This document shows positions 1 through 7,362 of a stretch of DNA of 64,000 bases, piece after piece. The stretch covers positions 120,604 to 184,603 of the forward strand of contig NZ_BAAAFX010000011.1 of NCBI RefSeq assembly GCF_039523755.1, written 5' to 3'. The notes beneath the pieces were generated by a model. The model was not told the DNA's origin. It saw only the letters and a list, made by a program, of their open reading frames with translations, and did not search any database. The DNA comes from Tatumella terrea (GTDB taxonomy: Bacteria; Pseudomonadota; Gammaproteobacteria; Enterobacterales; Enterobacteriaceae). A program made the translations under genes and the position numbers. The number at the start of each line of letters is the position of its first letter. Within the stretch, counting starts at the first letter, position 1.

Positions 1-285
1 TGCCTGCAGTATCAGTGAGGCCAGCCCGGCAGGCATCCCCAGTTTGATGGCCAGAAACAGAAAAGCAAATTGACCGAAACTGATGGTCAGGCCATACACC
101 AGCAGCCATTTAAAAGGGACTGCAGGCCGTCTGATAAACAGACACGCGGGAAAAGCGACCAGCAGAAAGCGCAGTGCTGCCAGTAAAAAGGGGGGGATAC
201 CTTCAAGGCCCACTTTGATAACAACGAAATTAATACCCCAGATAATCACAACACACAAAGCCAGAAGCAGGTCTTTAAGGCGCAT
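1..285 (-). CDS. eamA: EamA-family cysteine/O-acetylserine exporter, N-terminal part (runs off left edge)
   Basis: Only the first 95 residues are in the window; the rest lies beyond position 1. The start is ATG at 285, with AAGAG about 8 nt upstream. The N-terminus (MRLKDLLLALCVVIIWGINF, then IKVGLEGIPP and LRFLLVAFPA) matches E. coli EamA (YdeD) almost motif for motif, and three hydrophobic segments are visible. EamA is an inner-membrane drug/metabolite transporter that exports cysteine-pathway metabolites. The family call is firm; the exact substrate is inherited from E. coli and is less certain because the EamA superfamily is large. It lies upstream of avtA on the same strand with a 35-nt gap, so co-transcription is possible only if eamA follows elsewhere; here eamA would be the distal gene. 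Confidence 0.85.
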   Translation of the reverse strand, partial: MRLKDLLLALCVVIIWGINFVVIKVGLEGIPPFLLAALRFLLVAFPACLFIRRPAVPFKWLLVYGLTISFGQFAFLFLAIKLGMPAGLASLILQA

Positions 286-320
286 AGTTGACTCTTACAT
301 AGTCAGTTAATCGATAAGAA

Positions 321-1565
321 TCAACGACAGATCTGTTCCAGTTCATCGGCCAGAATAATCATTGCACGTTCGATTTCTTTATTCTCAGGAACATAGTTCA
401 TCCGCATACACTGATGCCCATGAGGCCACTCTTCCTGAAGTCCCGGGAAGAAGAAATGTCCGGGGACCATCAATACACCACGCACTTTCAGACGGTGGTA
501 AAGTTCCTCTGTCGTCACCGGCAGATCACGGAACCATAACCAGAGGAAAATAGCCCCTTCCGGCTTATGGATCAGACAGCGCTCTTCCGGAAGATAGCGG
601 CGAATAATCGCAATGGTTTCTGTCACCTTCTGACGATAATAAGGCCGGATCACCTCTGCAGACAGACGCAGAAGATCCTTACGACAGAGCATTTCGTTGG
701 CGATCGCCGGGCCGATACTGCCGGGGGCCAGACTGATAATCCCGTTCATATTTCCCAGCGCGTTAATGGTGTCTTCGCCGGCAATAATGATACCGCAGCG
801 TGCACCGGGCAGACCGAGCTTGGACAGACTCATGCACAGAATAATATTCGGATTCCACAGGGCACTGGCTTCGGTGAAGATGATCCCGGGGAAAGGTAAA
901 CCGTAGGCGTTATCGATCAGTAGCGGAATATCGTGCTGCCTGGCCAGCGTATCGAGACTGGCTAACTCTGCGTCGGTAATCACATTACCGGTCGGGTTGG
1001 TGGGCCGGGAAACACAAATCAGGCCAATATCATCCCCGACAGTCAGATTATCCATATCAATATGATATTTGAACAGTCCTTCAGGCAGCAGGGTCAGCGT
1101 TGGTCTGGCGGAAACAAACAGATCTTCTTCGAGACCGGCATCCGCATATCCCAGATATTCCGGTGTCAGAGGAAAGAGAACCTTACGTTTCTGACCGTCC
1201 TCTCGTGTACCGGCAAACAGATTAAACAGGTAGAAAAAAGCGCTCTGACTGCCATTTGTCAGGGCGATATTTTTTGCGGTGATATCCCAGCCGTGGTGTT
1301 CTTTCAGTTCTGCGGCAAGGCTTTCCAGTAATACGCTCTTACCCCGCGGGCCATCGTAGTTACATAGGGCTTCTGTTAACTGACCGCTCTGCTGCATATC
1401 GGCCAGCAACGCTTCAATATAACCTTCCATTTCCGGAATTTTGGCAGGATTCCCGCCCCCCAGCATGACTGTACCGGGAGTGCGTAAGCCTGTCCCCATA
1501 TCTTCCATTAAACGGGTAATACCATTCTGACGGGTAAATTTGTGACCGAACTGAGAAAAATTCAT
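321..1565 (-). CDS. avtA: Valine-pyruvate aminotransferase (transaminase C)
   Basis: A 414-residue fold-type I PLP aminotransferase, close to the 417 residues of E. coli AvtA. It interconverts valine plus pyruvate with 2-ketoisovalerate plus alanine, linking branched-chain and alanine synthesis in the cytoplasm. Visible family landmarks are SRPTNPTGN (residues 186-194, substrate carboxylate/PLP region), DNAYG near 219 and the PLP-lysine motif SLSKLG with Lys249. The C-terminal PEGAIFLWLWF and GHFFFPG blocks are also AvtA-like. The start ATG at 1565 gives the N-terminus MNFSQFGHKFTR, aligned with the E. coli protein. It is followed on the minus strand by eamA and preceded by ghrB with a 96-nt gap that contains a hairpin. 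Confidence 0.95.
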   Translation of the reverse strand: MNFSQFGHKFTRQNGITRLMEDMGTGLRTPGTVMLGGGNPAKIPEMEGYIEALLADMQQSGQLTEALCNYDGPRGKSVLLESLAAELKEHHGWDITAKNIALTNGSQSAFFYLFNLFAGTREDGQKRKVLFPLTPEYLGYADAGLEEDLFVSARPTLTLLPEGLFKYHIDMDNLTVGDDIGLICVSRPTNPTGNVITDAELASLDTLARQHDIPLLIDNAYGLPFPGIIFTEASALWNPNIILCMSLSKLGLPGARCGIIIAGEDTINALGNMNGIISLAPGSIGPAIANEMLCRKDLLRLSAEVIRPYYRQKVTETIAIIRRYLPEERCLIHKPEGAIFLWLWFRDLPVTTEELYHRLKVRGVLMVPGHFFFPGLQEEWPHGHQCMRMNYVPENKEIERAMIILADELEQICR

Positions 1566-1605
1566 CGCTGAAATATAAAGTTAGCCGAAGGTATCTCCAC
1601 CATAA

Positions 1606-1624
1606 CGCCCGCTATCAGCGGGCG
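1606..1624. terminator. Short GC hairpin between ghrB and avtA
   Basis: A 7-bp stem CGCCCGC/GCGGGCG closes a 5-nt loop. There is no U-tract on either strand, so it is a weak or factor-dependent transcript end, or an mRNA-stabilising hairpin downstream of ghrB. Confidence 0.35.
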
Positions 1625-1661
1625 CAATGGTAATGTGTTTTAATCTCTCCTGCGCCGTCTC

Positions 1662-2639
1662 TTACTTTTTGAGGGCGGAGGAATTGACACAATTTTTGTC
1701 GGTTTGGCCGGACAAAGCGGCAAGCAGATTCTCCACGCCATCCTTTTTCATGGCATATCGTGTCTCATGGGTGGCGGAACCCACATGCGGCAGGGTCACC
1801 ACATTCGGCAGGGTCAGCAGTTCAGCCTGTGCCGGAACAGGTTCCTGTTCAAACACATCCAGACCGGCACCGTAAATTGCTTTCTCTTTAAGTGCACGTG
1901 TAAGGGCCTGTTCATCCACCACCGGGCCACGACCGGCATTAATCAGGATCGCGCTGGATTTCATTAGTGCCAGTTGTCCGGCGCCAATCATATGCCGTGT
2001 CTGATCGGTCAGCGGCAGAATAATGCAGACAAAATCACTCTTTTTCAGTAACTCATCCAGTTCGCAACGGGTGGCTGAGAAGCGCTCTTCAGCATCCTTA
2101 TGCGCCGAACGGGCGCTATACAGTATTTCCATATCAAAACCGAAACGGGCACGTTGTGCGACGGCTTTACCGATACGGCCCATACCGACGATACCGAGGG
2201 TTTTATGGTGTACATCGATACTGAACTGTTCCGGGCCAATATTTTTGGTCCATTTGCCGGCTTTCACCCAACTGTCGAGTTCAGTCACACGGCGCGCGCT
2301 GGCCAGTACCAGAGCCATAATCGTATCCGCTACTGTGTCTGTCAGCACCGTCGGGGTGTGCATCAGTGCGATATTGCGCGCGCTTAACGCATCAACATCG
2401 AACAGATCATAACCGACTGAAATGGTAGAGCAGGCTTTCAGGGCGGGCATACTGTCGAGCAGGGTTTGATCAACTTTTCCGCCGGAACCGAGCAGTCCGA
2501 CTGCCTGACGAAAGACATCGGCATGTTCAGCCACCGTCTCAGCATTCAGCGCACTGATTTCAGTGACCTGATACTGTTCGTTCAGGCGGGAGAGCAGGTC
2601 TGCGGGGAGTGACTCATAAAGTATGACAGAGGGTTTCAT
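1662..2639 (-). CDS. ghrB: Glyoxylate/hydroxypyruvate/2-ketogluconate reductase
   Basis: A 325-residue NAD(P)-dependent D-2-hydroxyacid dehydrogenase, reading like E. coli GhrB (YiaE, 324 aa) from MKPSVILY to the KNCVN tail. The Rossmann motif GMGRIG is at residues 152-157. The catalytic triad of the family is visible as Arg237 (INAGRGPV), Glu266 (DVFEQEP) and His285 (LPHVGSATHE). In E. coli the enzyme reduces glyoxylate, hydroxypyruvate and 2-keto-D-gluconate. The neighbours, a KguE-like isomerase and a LacI-type repressor, make a role in ketogluconate use plausible here; that is an inference from context. The 143-nt gap to the upstream gene contains a perfect 7-1-7 inverted repeat. Confidence 0.93.
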   Translation of the reverse strand: MKPSVILYESLPADLLSRLNEQYQVTEISALNAETVAEHADVFRQAVGLLGSGGKVDQTLLDSMPALKACSTISVGYDLFDVDALSARNIALMHTPTVLTDTVADTIMALVLASARRVTELDSWVKAGKWTKNIGPEQFSIDVHHKTLGIVGMGRIGKAVAQRARFGFDMEILYSARSAHKDAEERFSATRCELDELLKKSDFVCIILPLTDQTRHMIGAGQLALMKSSAILINAGRGPVVDEQALTRALKEKAIYGAGLDVFEQEPVPAQAELLTLPNVVTLPHVGSATHETRYAMKKDGVENLLAALSGQTDKNCVNSSALKK

Positions 2640-2724
2640 TCCGGTTTATCTCCATGGTGAAGTTGTAGGGTATGACTGCATACTCCGGTTCCGGCATGAC
2701 AGCCATGCAGGGCCGGTATAACAC

Positions 2725-2739
2725 GACAGGTGACCTGTC
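2725..2739. promoter_or_regulatory. Perfect 7-1-7 inverted repeat upstream of ghrB
   Basis: GACAGGT-G-ACCTGTC lies in the 143-nt gap before ghrB. Perfect 15-bp dyads of this kind are typical of dimeric repressor sites, but the binder is unknown. It does not have the central CG of LacI-family operators, so the adjacent LacI-type regulator is not an obvious ligand. It could also form a very short RNA hairpin. Confidence 0.3.
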
Positions 2740-2782
2740 TGACGGGACGGAAGTTCAGGCAGACGGATAACCTTAAACAGGG

Positions 2783-3532
2783 TCAGACATGACGAAACAG
2801 GTCCACATACTGCCGGGTGACGGCCACCAGGTCGTCTCCGGTTAACGGGAATTCGATCCCCCGCGGCACATTCGCCGGGAGAGCGGTAAGCAGTGTTTGC
2901 CAGTGCTCATCGTCCGGGTCCGGGGGGACAGCGCGGAAACCGTGCTTATCTTTCCGGACAGCTTTCAGATGAATATAACTGACACAGGCTGACAGTTCCC
3001 GGCAGGCCTGGTGAGGTGACTCGCCGGTCCAGTACCAGTTTCCGGTATCAAAGGTCATTCCGGCGATGGCCTGAACCCGGCCGAAACGGGAAAAGAATTC
3101 ACGCATGGCGGCAAGGGTTCCACCGTCAGTCTGATCATTTTCGACCGTGACGGGGACAGGGCTTGCCGCCAGTTTTTCTGCCAGCTGCTCCGCCGGGAGA
3201 TTGCCAGCCGGATATCCGACCGAAAATTTCAGCAGGCGGGCATTCAGGGTCCCGGCCTCCGCGAAAAAGACCGGAAGATTCGGGTTAATCGTCCCGGCGG
3301 TCGTGAAAAGTGGCTCCGGAACAGAATAATAAGCCGTTAGCCCGTGTTGTTTTATCGCGGCCGACAATGCAGGTAATTGTGACAACTCCGGGGCTGAAAA
3401 CAGCTCCCTGCGGATTTCAACACCGCTGGCACCGGATTGTTCAATCACCGGTAGCAGAGCTTGTTGCCCGCCTGCAGCCGCGACCTGTTGCCTGCCATAG
3501 GCTCCGGTGACTACGATAATCCCGGTACTCAT
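2783..3532 (-). CDS. KguE-like sugar phosphate isomerase/epimerase (TIM barrel)
   Basis: A 249-residue protein of the xylose-isomerase-like TIM-barrel (AP endonuclease 2) family. Candidate metal ligands fall on the expected strands: Glu131 (VTVEN), Asp162 (TFDTGN), His188 (YIHLK) and Glu227 (GIEFP). The N-terminal SGASGVEIRRELF resembles the motif of KguE, the sugar isomerase of Pseudomonas 2-ketogluconate operons. A GTG lies one codon upstream, but the ATG at 3532 is better spaced from GGAGGG. With ghrB downstream and a LacI-type regulator upstream it resembles a kgu cluster lacking kinase and transporter. The TIM-barrel family call is solid; the substrate is inferred. Confidence 0.7.
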   Translation of the reverse strand: MSTGIIVVTGAYGRQQVAAAGGQQALLPVIEQSGASGVEIRRELFSAPELSQLPALSAAIKQHGLTAYYSVPEPLFTTAGTINPNLPVFFAEAGTLNARLLKFSVGYPAGNLPAEQLAEKLAASPVPVTVENDQTDGGTLAAMREFFSRFGRVQAIAGMTFDTGNWYWTGESPHQACRELSACVSYIHLKAVRKDKHGFRAVPPDPDDEHWQTLLTALPANVPRGIEFPLTGDDLVAVTRQYVDLFRHV

Positions 3533-3584
3533 CACTCCCTCCTGACATCAGTGCCCGGCAGTTTCAGCGCTTATCTGATCAGGA

Positions 3585-3598
3585 TGGTACTGGTTCCA
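3585..3598. promoter_or_regulatory. Candidate PtxS/LacI-type operator upstream of the isomerase gene
   Basis: TGGTACTGGTTCCA is an imperfect palindrome that matches 10 of 14 positions of the PtxS operator TGAAACCGGTTTCA as I recall it. It sits 53 nt upstream of the isomerase start. It overlaps the -10 of a possible minus-strand promoter (TTTACC, 18 nt, TACCAT) and lies next to a second palindrome, ACCGGCCGGT, at 3601-3610. Binding by the LacI-type protein encoded next door is an inference. Confidence 0.4.
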
Positions 3599-3672
3599 TA
3601 ACCGGCCGGTAAAGCGCTAATTTTTTCATCTCCGTAACAAAAAATGATTAACCGGACATCAGAGCCGCAGAC

Positions 3673-4695
3673 TCACAGGGGATGGCTGGAACCGCGTACC
3701 ACTAATTCACCGCTAAAAAACTGGTCGGCCGGGGCGGTATCGTTCTGTTTTATCATACTGATAACACTCTGCAGCGCACTGTAGCCTATCTGGTGGGTCG
3801 GCTGTTTCAGCGTTGTAATACCGGGCCCCGCCAGCGCAGACCAGCTCATCTCATCAAAACCGGCCAGGCCAATATCTTTACCACACTCCAGTCCTTCGGC
3901 CCGTAACGCTTTCACAACTTCGAGCGTCATTGAACCGTTAGCAGCAATGATGGCGCAGTGTTCAGGTGAGTGCCTGCGCAGAAATTCCCGCAGACATTCA
4001 CCTAATTTTCCCGGCTGATTCAGGCTTATTTCTGCATTTTCGCCGCAAATATCCGGATGTTCCGCGACTGTCTGGCGGAAGGCCTCCAGCCTCTCCCGGC
4101 GGGTGTTGACACTGGCAATCGGCTCACTGAGGAACAATAATGATTTAAATCCGTTACCGGCCAGATGCCGGGTAAGCTGCTGTGCAGCCTCATGGTTTTT
4201 CAGACCAATGACATTACACTCGAAGTTATCGATTTTACGGTCTATCAATGTCATCGGTAGTCTGGACTGTAGCAACTGATTAAGTTCTTCTTCGCGCATC
4301 CCTACCGCATTAATAATCAGTCCTTCAACCTGATAACTGCTCAGTAACTGAATATAGTATTGTTCCAGTGCTACCTCATTATTGGTATTACACATTAACA
4401 ATGTGAATCCGTAATCACGGCATGCAGCTTCAATACCGCACATGACCTCCACGGAGTAGGCATTAGTAATATCAGCAATGATGAGCCCGATTAACCGTGT
4501 ACGGCCACGTTTCAGGCTGCGTGCCATCTGACTTGGCCGGTAATTGAGTTCGGAAATAGCCTGTTCTATCCGGGCCTTAAGGGCCGGGGATAACAGCTGT
4601 TGTTCACCATTCAGGTAGCGGGAGACACTGGTTTTCCCGGTTCCTGCGGCTTTGGCAACATCGCTTATCGTGGCGCGTGGTGGCCTGCTAGTCAT
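3673..4695 (-). CDS. LacI/GalR-family transcriptional regulator, probable ketogluconate-module repressor
   Basis: A 340-residue one-component repressor. The N-terminal helix-turn-helix (ISDVAKAAGTGKTSVSRYLN, residues about 10-29) and the hinge helix (YRPSQMARSLKRG) are typical LacI features, followed by a periplasmic-binding-protein-like effector domain (LIGLIIADITNAY; GLAGFDEMSW; TTLKQP). It lies directly upstream of the KguE-like isomerase and ghrB on the same strand, separated by 140 nt that carry operator-like palindromes. PtxS, the 2-ketogluconate repressor of pseudomonads, and KdgR-type LacI proteins are the closest functional analogies I can offer; the effector is not deducible from sequence. 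An inverted repeat GCCTC/GAGGC at 4716-4735 precedes its own start and might serve autoregulation. Confidence 0.8.
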   Translation of the reverse strand: MTSRPPRATISDVAKAAGTGKTSVSRYLNGEQQLLSPALKARIEQAISELNYRPSQMARSLKRGRTRLIGLIIADITNAYSVEVMCGIEAACRDYGFTLLMCNTNNEVALEQYYIQLLSSYQVEGLIINAVGMREEELNQLLQSRLPMTLIDRKIDNFECNVIGLKNHEAAQQLTRHLAGNGFKSLLFLSEPIASVNTRRERLEAFRQTVAEHPDICGENAEISLNQPGKLGECLREFLRRHSPEHCAIIAANGSMTLEVVKALRAEGLECGKDIGLAGFDEMSWSALAGPGITTLKQPTHQIGYSALQSVISMIKQNDTAPADQFFSGELVVRGSSHPL

Positions 4696-4780
4696 TACGT
4701 CTCCTGTTTACGCTGCCTCTCACCGGCATGAGGCGCTGATTATGCCTGTCTGTCGGTATATATTCGACCCTGCCGGCCGC

Positions 4781-5383
4781 TTATCCGTTATCTGAAACGG
4801 CCTCCGGCGACGGTTTGTCACGGTTATCCGGATGGCAGAAGCAGTCAGTCTGATGATCGATAACCATCCCTGTTGCCTGCATAAAAGCATGGCATATGGT
4901 CGGGCCTGTAAACCTGAACCCCCGCTTTTTCAATTCCTTAGCCAGCCTGACCGATGCAGGGGTAAAGGTCGGCGCATCCTCATACCGAAGATAACGGGTG
5001 ATGATGGGCTGGTGGTTAACGAAGCTCCAGACAAAATCAGAAAAACACTCACCCTGTTGTTCCATTGCCAGTAAGGCATTTGCATTACTGACCAGAGCCT
5101 CTATTTTACCGCGGTGTCGAATAATCGCAGGATTCTGTTGTAACAAATCGATATCGGCCGAAGTAAGAGCGGCCATCGCCGGTGCCGAAAATCCGCTAAA
5201 AATCTGGCGATAGGCTTGCCGTTTCTTCAGTACGGTGATCCAGGAGAGCCCCGCCTGCTGACCTTCGAGGCAGAGCATTTCAAATAATATCTGAGGGTCT
5301 TTTTGCGGGATCCCCCATTCATGATCATGGTAGTCAATATATAACGGGTCGTGAGTGACCCAACGGCAGCGTTGAATTTTCAT
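4781..5383 (-). CDS. tag: DNA-3-methyladenine glycosylase I
   Basis: A 200-residue Tag protein, cytoplasmic, excising 3-methyladenine in base-excision repair. MKIQRCRWV and DPLYIDYHDHEWG at the N-terminus, ICLEGQQAGLSWITVLKKR (with the catalytic-region Glu) and FVWSFVNHQP match E. coli Tag (187 aa). The zinc-binding snap of the family is present: a Cys near residue 6, a His near 19 and the C-terminal H..DCFCHP segment. The reading frame stays open another 149 codons upstream, but those codons run antisense to dnaT and lack family similarity, so the ATG at 5383 is the start. The C-terminus is about ten residues longer than in E. coli. It is divergent from dnaT. Confidence 0.95.
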   Translation of the reverse strand: MKIQRCRWVTHDPLYIDYHDHEWGIPQKDPQILFEMLCLEGQQAGLSWITVLKKRQAYRQIFSGFSAPAMAALTSADIDLLQQNPAIIRHRGKIEALVSNANALLAMEQQGECFSDFVWSFVNHQPIITRYLRYEDAPTFTPASVRLAKELKKRGFRFTGPTICHAFMQATGMVIDHQTDCFCHPDNRDKPSPEAVSDNG

Positions 5384-5508
5384 AGCAAGGATCCTGGGTT
5401 TCCTGACAGAGATGTCATACTGACCGGCAGAAGTCACCGGGAGAAGAACAATTACATGATGTTTTTGCGATCCATGACGACAAACTTGGTACACTATAGG
5501 TATAGTCG

Positions 5509-5534
5509 CCCCGAGGCACCCGGGGGGGTCGGGG
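5509..5534 (+). promoter_or_regulatory. GC-rich hairpin in the dnaT leader
   Basis: CCCCGA and TCGGGG form a 6-bp stem around a G-rich loop that includes a run of seven G. It lies 31 nt before the dnaT ATG and just after AT-rich promoter-like sequence (TACACTATAGGTATAGT). No U-tract follows, so it is more likely a leader structure than a terminator. Confidence 0.35.
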
Positions 5535-5564
5535 CCGGATAATTCTACAGAGTCAGGTTTCATC

Positions 5565-6110
5565 ATGCCGGTTAAACTTTTATCCTCAACGATCATTGGG
5601 TTGAACGAGTTCAGCCAGGATCCGCTTTCTGCACTGCAAGGCGCCGAACGGGGAACGCTTGCGGTTTTCAATAATAATGCCCCGGTCATGTATGCACTCA
5701 CGGCCGGGCGGCTGGCGGAGTTATTAGCGGCGGAGGCTGCCTTAACGCATCCGACAGATGTCGCACTGGATGACCAGTTTTTTGAGCCTTCTGCGGCGGC
5801 TATGCCGGTTTTTCGCGCACCGGCCGGCAAATTCCCTATGTATCACGGCTGGCAACCCGACGCAGATTTTCTGCGCCAGGCGGCGCTCTGGGGTATCGCG
5901 CTGAGTGAGCCAGTCAGCGATGAAGAGCTTGCGGCCTTTACCGCCTACTGGCAGGCCGAAGGCCGGGTTTTCCATCATATTCAGTGGCAGCAGAAGCTGG
6001 CGCGATCTCTGCAGACCGGCCGGGTGAATAAATTCAGCCAGACCCGCCGTGATTTGACGGAAGTGGCTGAACCGGATCGTCAGACACCAAATGGCTTCAG
6101 GGGTGAATAA
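5565..6110 (+). CDS. dnaT: Primosomal protein DnaT (primosomal protein I)
   Basis: A 181-residue protein matching E. coli DnaT (179 aa) along its length: an N-terminal oligomerisation domain (VALDDQFFEP), then the ssDNA-binding DUF4381-like C-terminal domain with MYHGWQPDADFLRQAALWGIAL, AYWQAEGRVFHHIQWQQKLARSLQ and the terminal TPNGFRGE. DnaT works in PriA-dependent replication restart, helping PriB-PriA hand the fork to DnaB-DnaC. Its stop overlaps the dnaC start (TAATG), so the two genes are translationally coupled. In E. coli dnaTC lies at about 99 min next to yjjA; here it lies between tag and pptA, an observable difference of context. Confidence 0.95.
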   Translation: MPVKLLSSTIIGLNEFSQDPLSALQGAERGTLAVFNNNAPVMYALTAGRLAELLAAEAALTHPTDVALDDQFFEPSAAAMPVFRAPAGKFPMYHGWQPDADFLRQAALWGIALSEPVSDEELAAFTAYWQAEGRVFHHIQWQQKLARSLQTGRVNKFSQTRRDLTEVAEPDRQTPNGFRGE

Positions 6111-6850
6111 TGAAAACACCGGAAAATCTTTTTAGCCGATTACAACGTTTAATGCCTGATGGGGTAAAACCTAAGTTCACCCGGGGGGAAGATTTGCTGG
6201 CCTGGAACCAGGAGCAAGGCCGCCTGCGTTCAGAAGCCGTCTTTCGCGAAAACCGGGCGATGAAAATGCAGCGTATCATGGGGCGTTCCGGTATCCGTGA
6301 ATTGCATATGAACTGTTCCTTTGATAATTACCGTGTGGAAAGTGAAGGACAGCGTAAAGCCCTGGCGATGGCGCGTCAGTATGCCGCGGAATTTGAACAC
6401 AGTATTGCCAGTTTTGTTTTTTCCGGCCGTCCCGGCACCGGCAAAAACCATCTGGCGGCGGCTATTGGTAATGATCTTATCCTGCGCGGTAAGAGTGTTC
6501 TGATCGTGACGGTCGCTGACCTGATGTCTAACATGAAAGGGACATTTAGCGGGGGGAGCACGCTGACGGAAGAACGCTTAATTCATGACCTGAGCAGTGT
6601 TGACCTGCTGGTGATCGATGAAATTGGTATGCAGACCGAATCCCGCTACGAAAAAGTCATTATTAACCAGATTGTTGACCGCCGCTCGTCCTCCAAACGA
6701 CCGACAGGCATGCTCTCTAACCTGAACCATGAAGGGATGAATGCGTTATTAGGCGACAGGGTGATGGACAGGATGCGACTGGGGAACAGTATGTGGGTGC
6801 GTTTTGACTGGGACAGCTACCGTGACCGCGTTCGCGGTGATGAATATTAA
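6110..6850 (+). CDS. dnaC: Replicative helicase loader DnaC
   Basis: A 246-residue AAA+ ATPase that loads DnaB helicase at oriC and at restarted forks. The N-terminal DnaB-binding region (residues 1-60; LFSRLQRLMPDGVKPKF) is followed by Walker A GRPGTGKNH (106-114), Walker B LLVIDEIG (166-173) and the arginine-finger region DRRSSSKRPTG/DRMRLGNSMWV. Length and motif order equal E. coli DnaC (245 aa). The ATG overlaps the dnaT stop by one base. A hairpin 16 nt downstream followed by a T-rich stretch probably ends the dnaTC transcript. Confidence 0.97.
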   Translation: MKTPENLFSRLQRLMPDGVKPKFTRGEDLLAWNQEQGRLRSEAVFRENRAMKMQRIMGRSGIRELHMNCSFDNYRVESEGQRKALAMARQYAAEFEHSIASFVFSGRPGTGKNHLAAAIGNDLILRGKSVLIVTVADLMSNMKGTFSGGSTLTEERLIHDLSSVDLLVIDEIGMQTESRYEKVIINQIVDRRSSSKRPTGMLSNLNHEGMNALLGDRVMDRMRLGNSMWVRFDWDSYRDRVRGDEY

Positions 6851-6866
6851 TACCTCTCCCGACTTC

Positions 6867-6898
6867 GCCTGCCCGTCGCGGCAGGCATGATAATTTTT
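6867..6898 (+). terminator. Probable dnaTC terminator
   Basis: GCCTGCC/GGCAGGC 7-bp stem with a 6-nt loop, followed after 7 nt by TTTTTC. The delayed T-run makes it a weak intrinsic terminator. Confidence 0.5.
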
Positions 6899-6973
6899 CT
6901 TTCTTCGCAAAATTTCCGGTGTCATTATCTGAACGACAGCCCGCCAGGGTCTTATCTGACAGAAGGATAACCG

Positions 6974-7204
6974 ATGCCGCACATTGAAATTAAATCATTT
7001 CCCCGTGAACTGACGCCGGAGCAAACGAAAGAATTCGCCGATGCGATAACACAGCTCATGCAGCAGTATCTGGAGTGCCGTGACGGTGCCGTCAGTATTG
7101 CGCTGAAATATGTTCCCCGGGAAGAATGGAAATCGTCGGTCTGGGAGACGCAAATCGCACCCGAAATGGCACAACTGATCAAAGCCCCGGACTACCAGCT
7201 CTGA
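6974..7204 (+). CDS. pptA: Tautomerase PptA (4-oxalocrotonate tautomerase family)
   Basis: A 76-residue protein starting MPHIEIKSFPREL, as in E. coli PptA (YdcE). The catalytic base of this family is Pro1, exposed after removal of Met and present here as residue 2. SIALKYVPREEW and EIAP-like QIAPEMAQLIK follow the family pattern. It is a small oligomeric cytoplasmic enzyme with enol-keto tautomerase activity on phenylpyruvate-type substrates in vitro; the physiological substrate is unknown. It stands alone between dnaC and ssuE with hairpins on both sides. Confidence 0.85.
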   Translation: MPHIEIKSFPRELTPEQTKEFADAITQLMQQYLECRDGAVSIALKYVPREEWKSSVWETQIAPEMAQLIKAPDYQL

Positions 7205-7257
7205 GAGCCTGCGTGCCGTCGCCGGATATCCCCGGGTATTCCGGGGGTAAGCAAAAA

Positions 7258-7276
7258 CCGGCAATAGCTTTGCCGG
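7258..7276 (+). terminator. Probable pptA terminator
   Basis: CCGGCAA/TTGCCGG stem with a 5-nt loop, followed by ATATATTATTTTT. It lies 53 nt after the pptA stop. Confidence 0.55.
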
Positions 7277-7362
7277 ATATATTATTTTTCCTGTCTGCCT
7301 CTCTCTGCCATTATTCGCTTAAATTTTCCTGCGGGTGACAGCACATTGAGAAGGGGAAAAAG

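Noticed and set aside
5384..5830. 149-codon N-terminal extension of tag on the minus strand
   Set aside because: It lies antisense to dnaT, has low-complexity composition with no family similarity, and Tag proteins begin at MKIQRC-type sequence.
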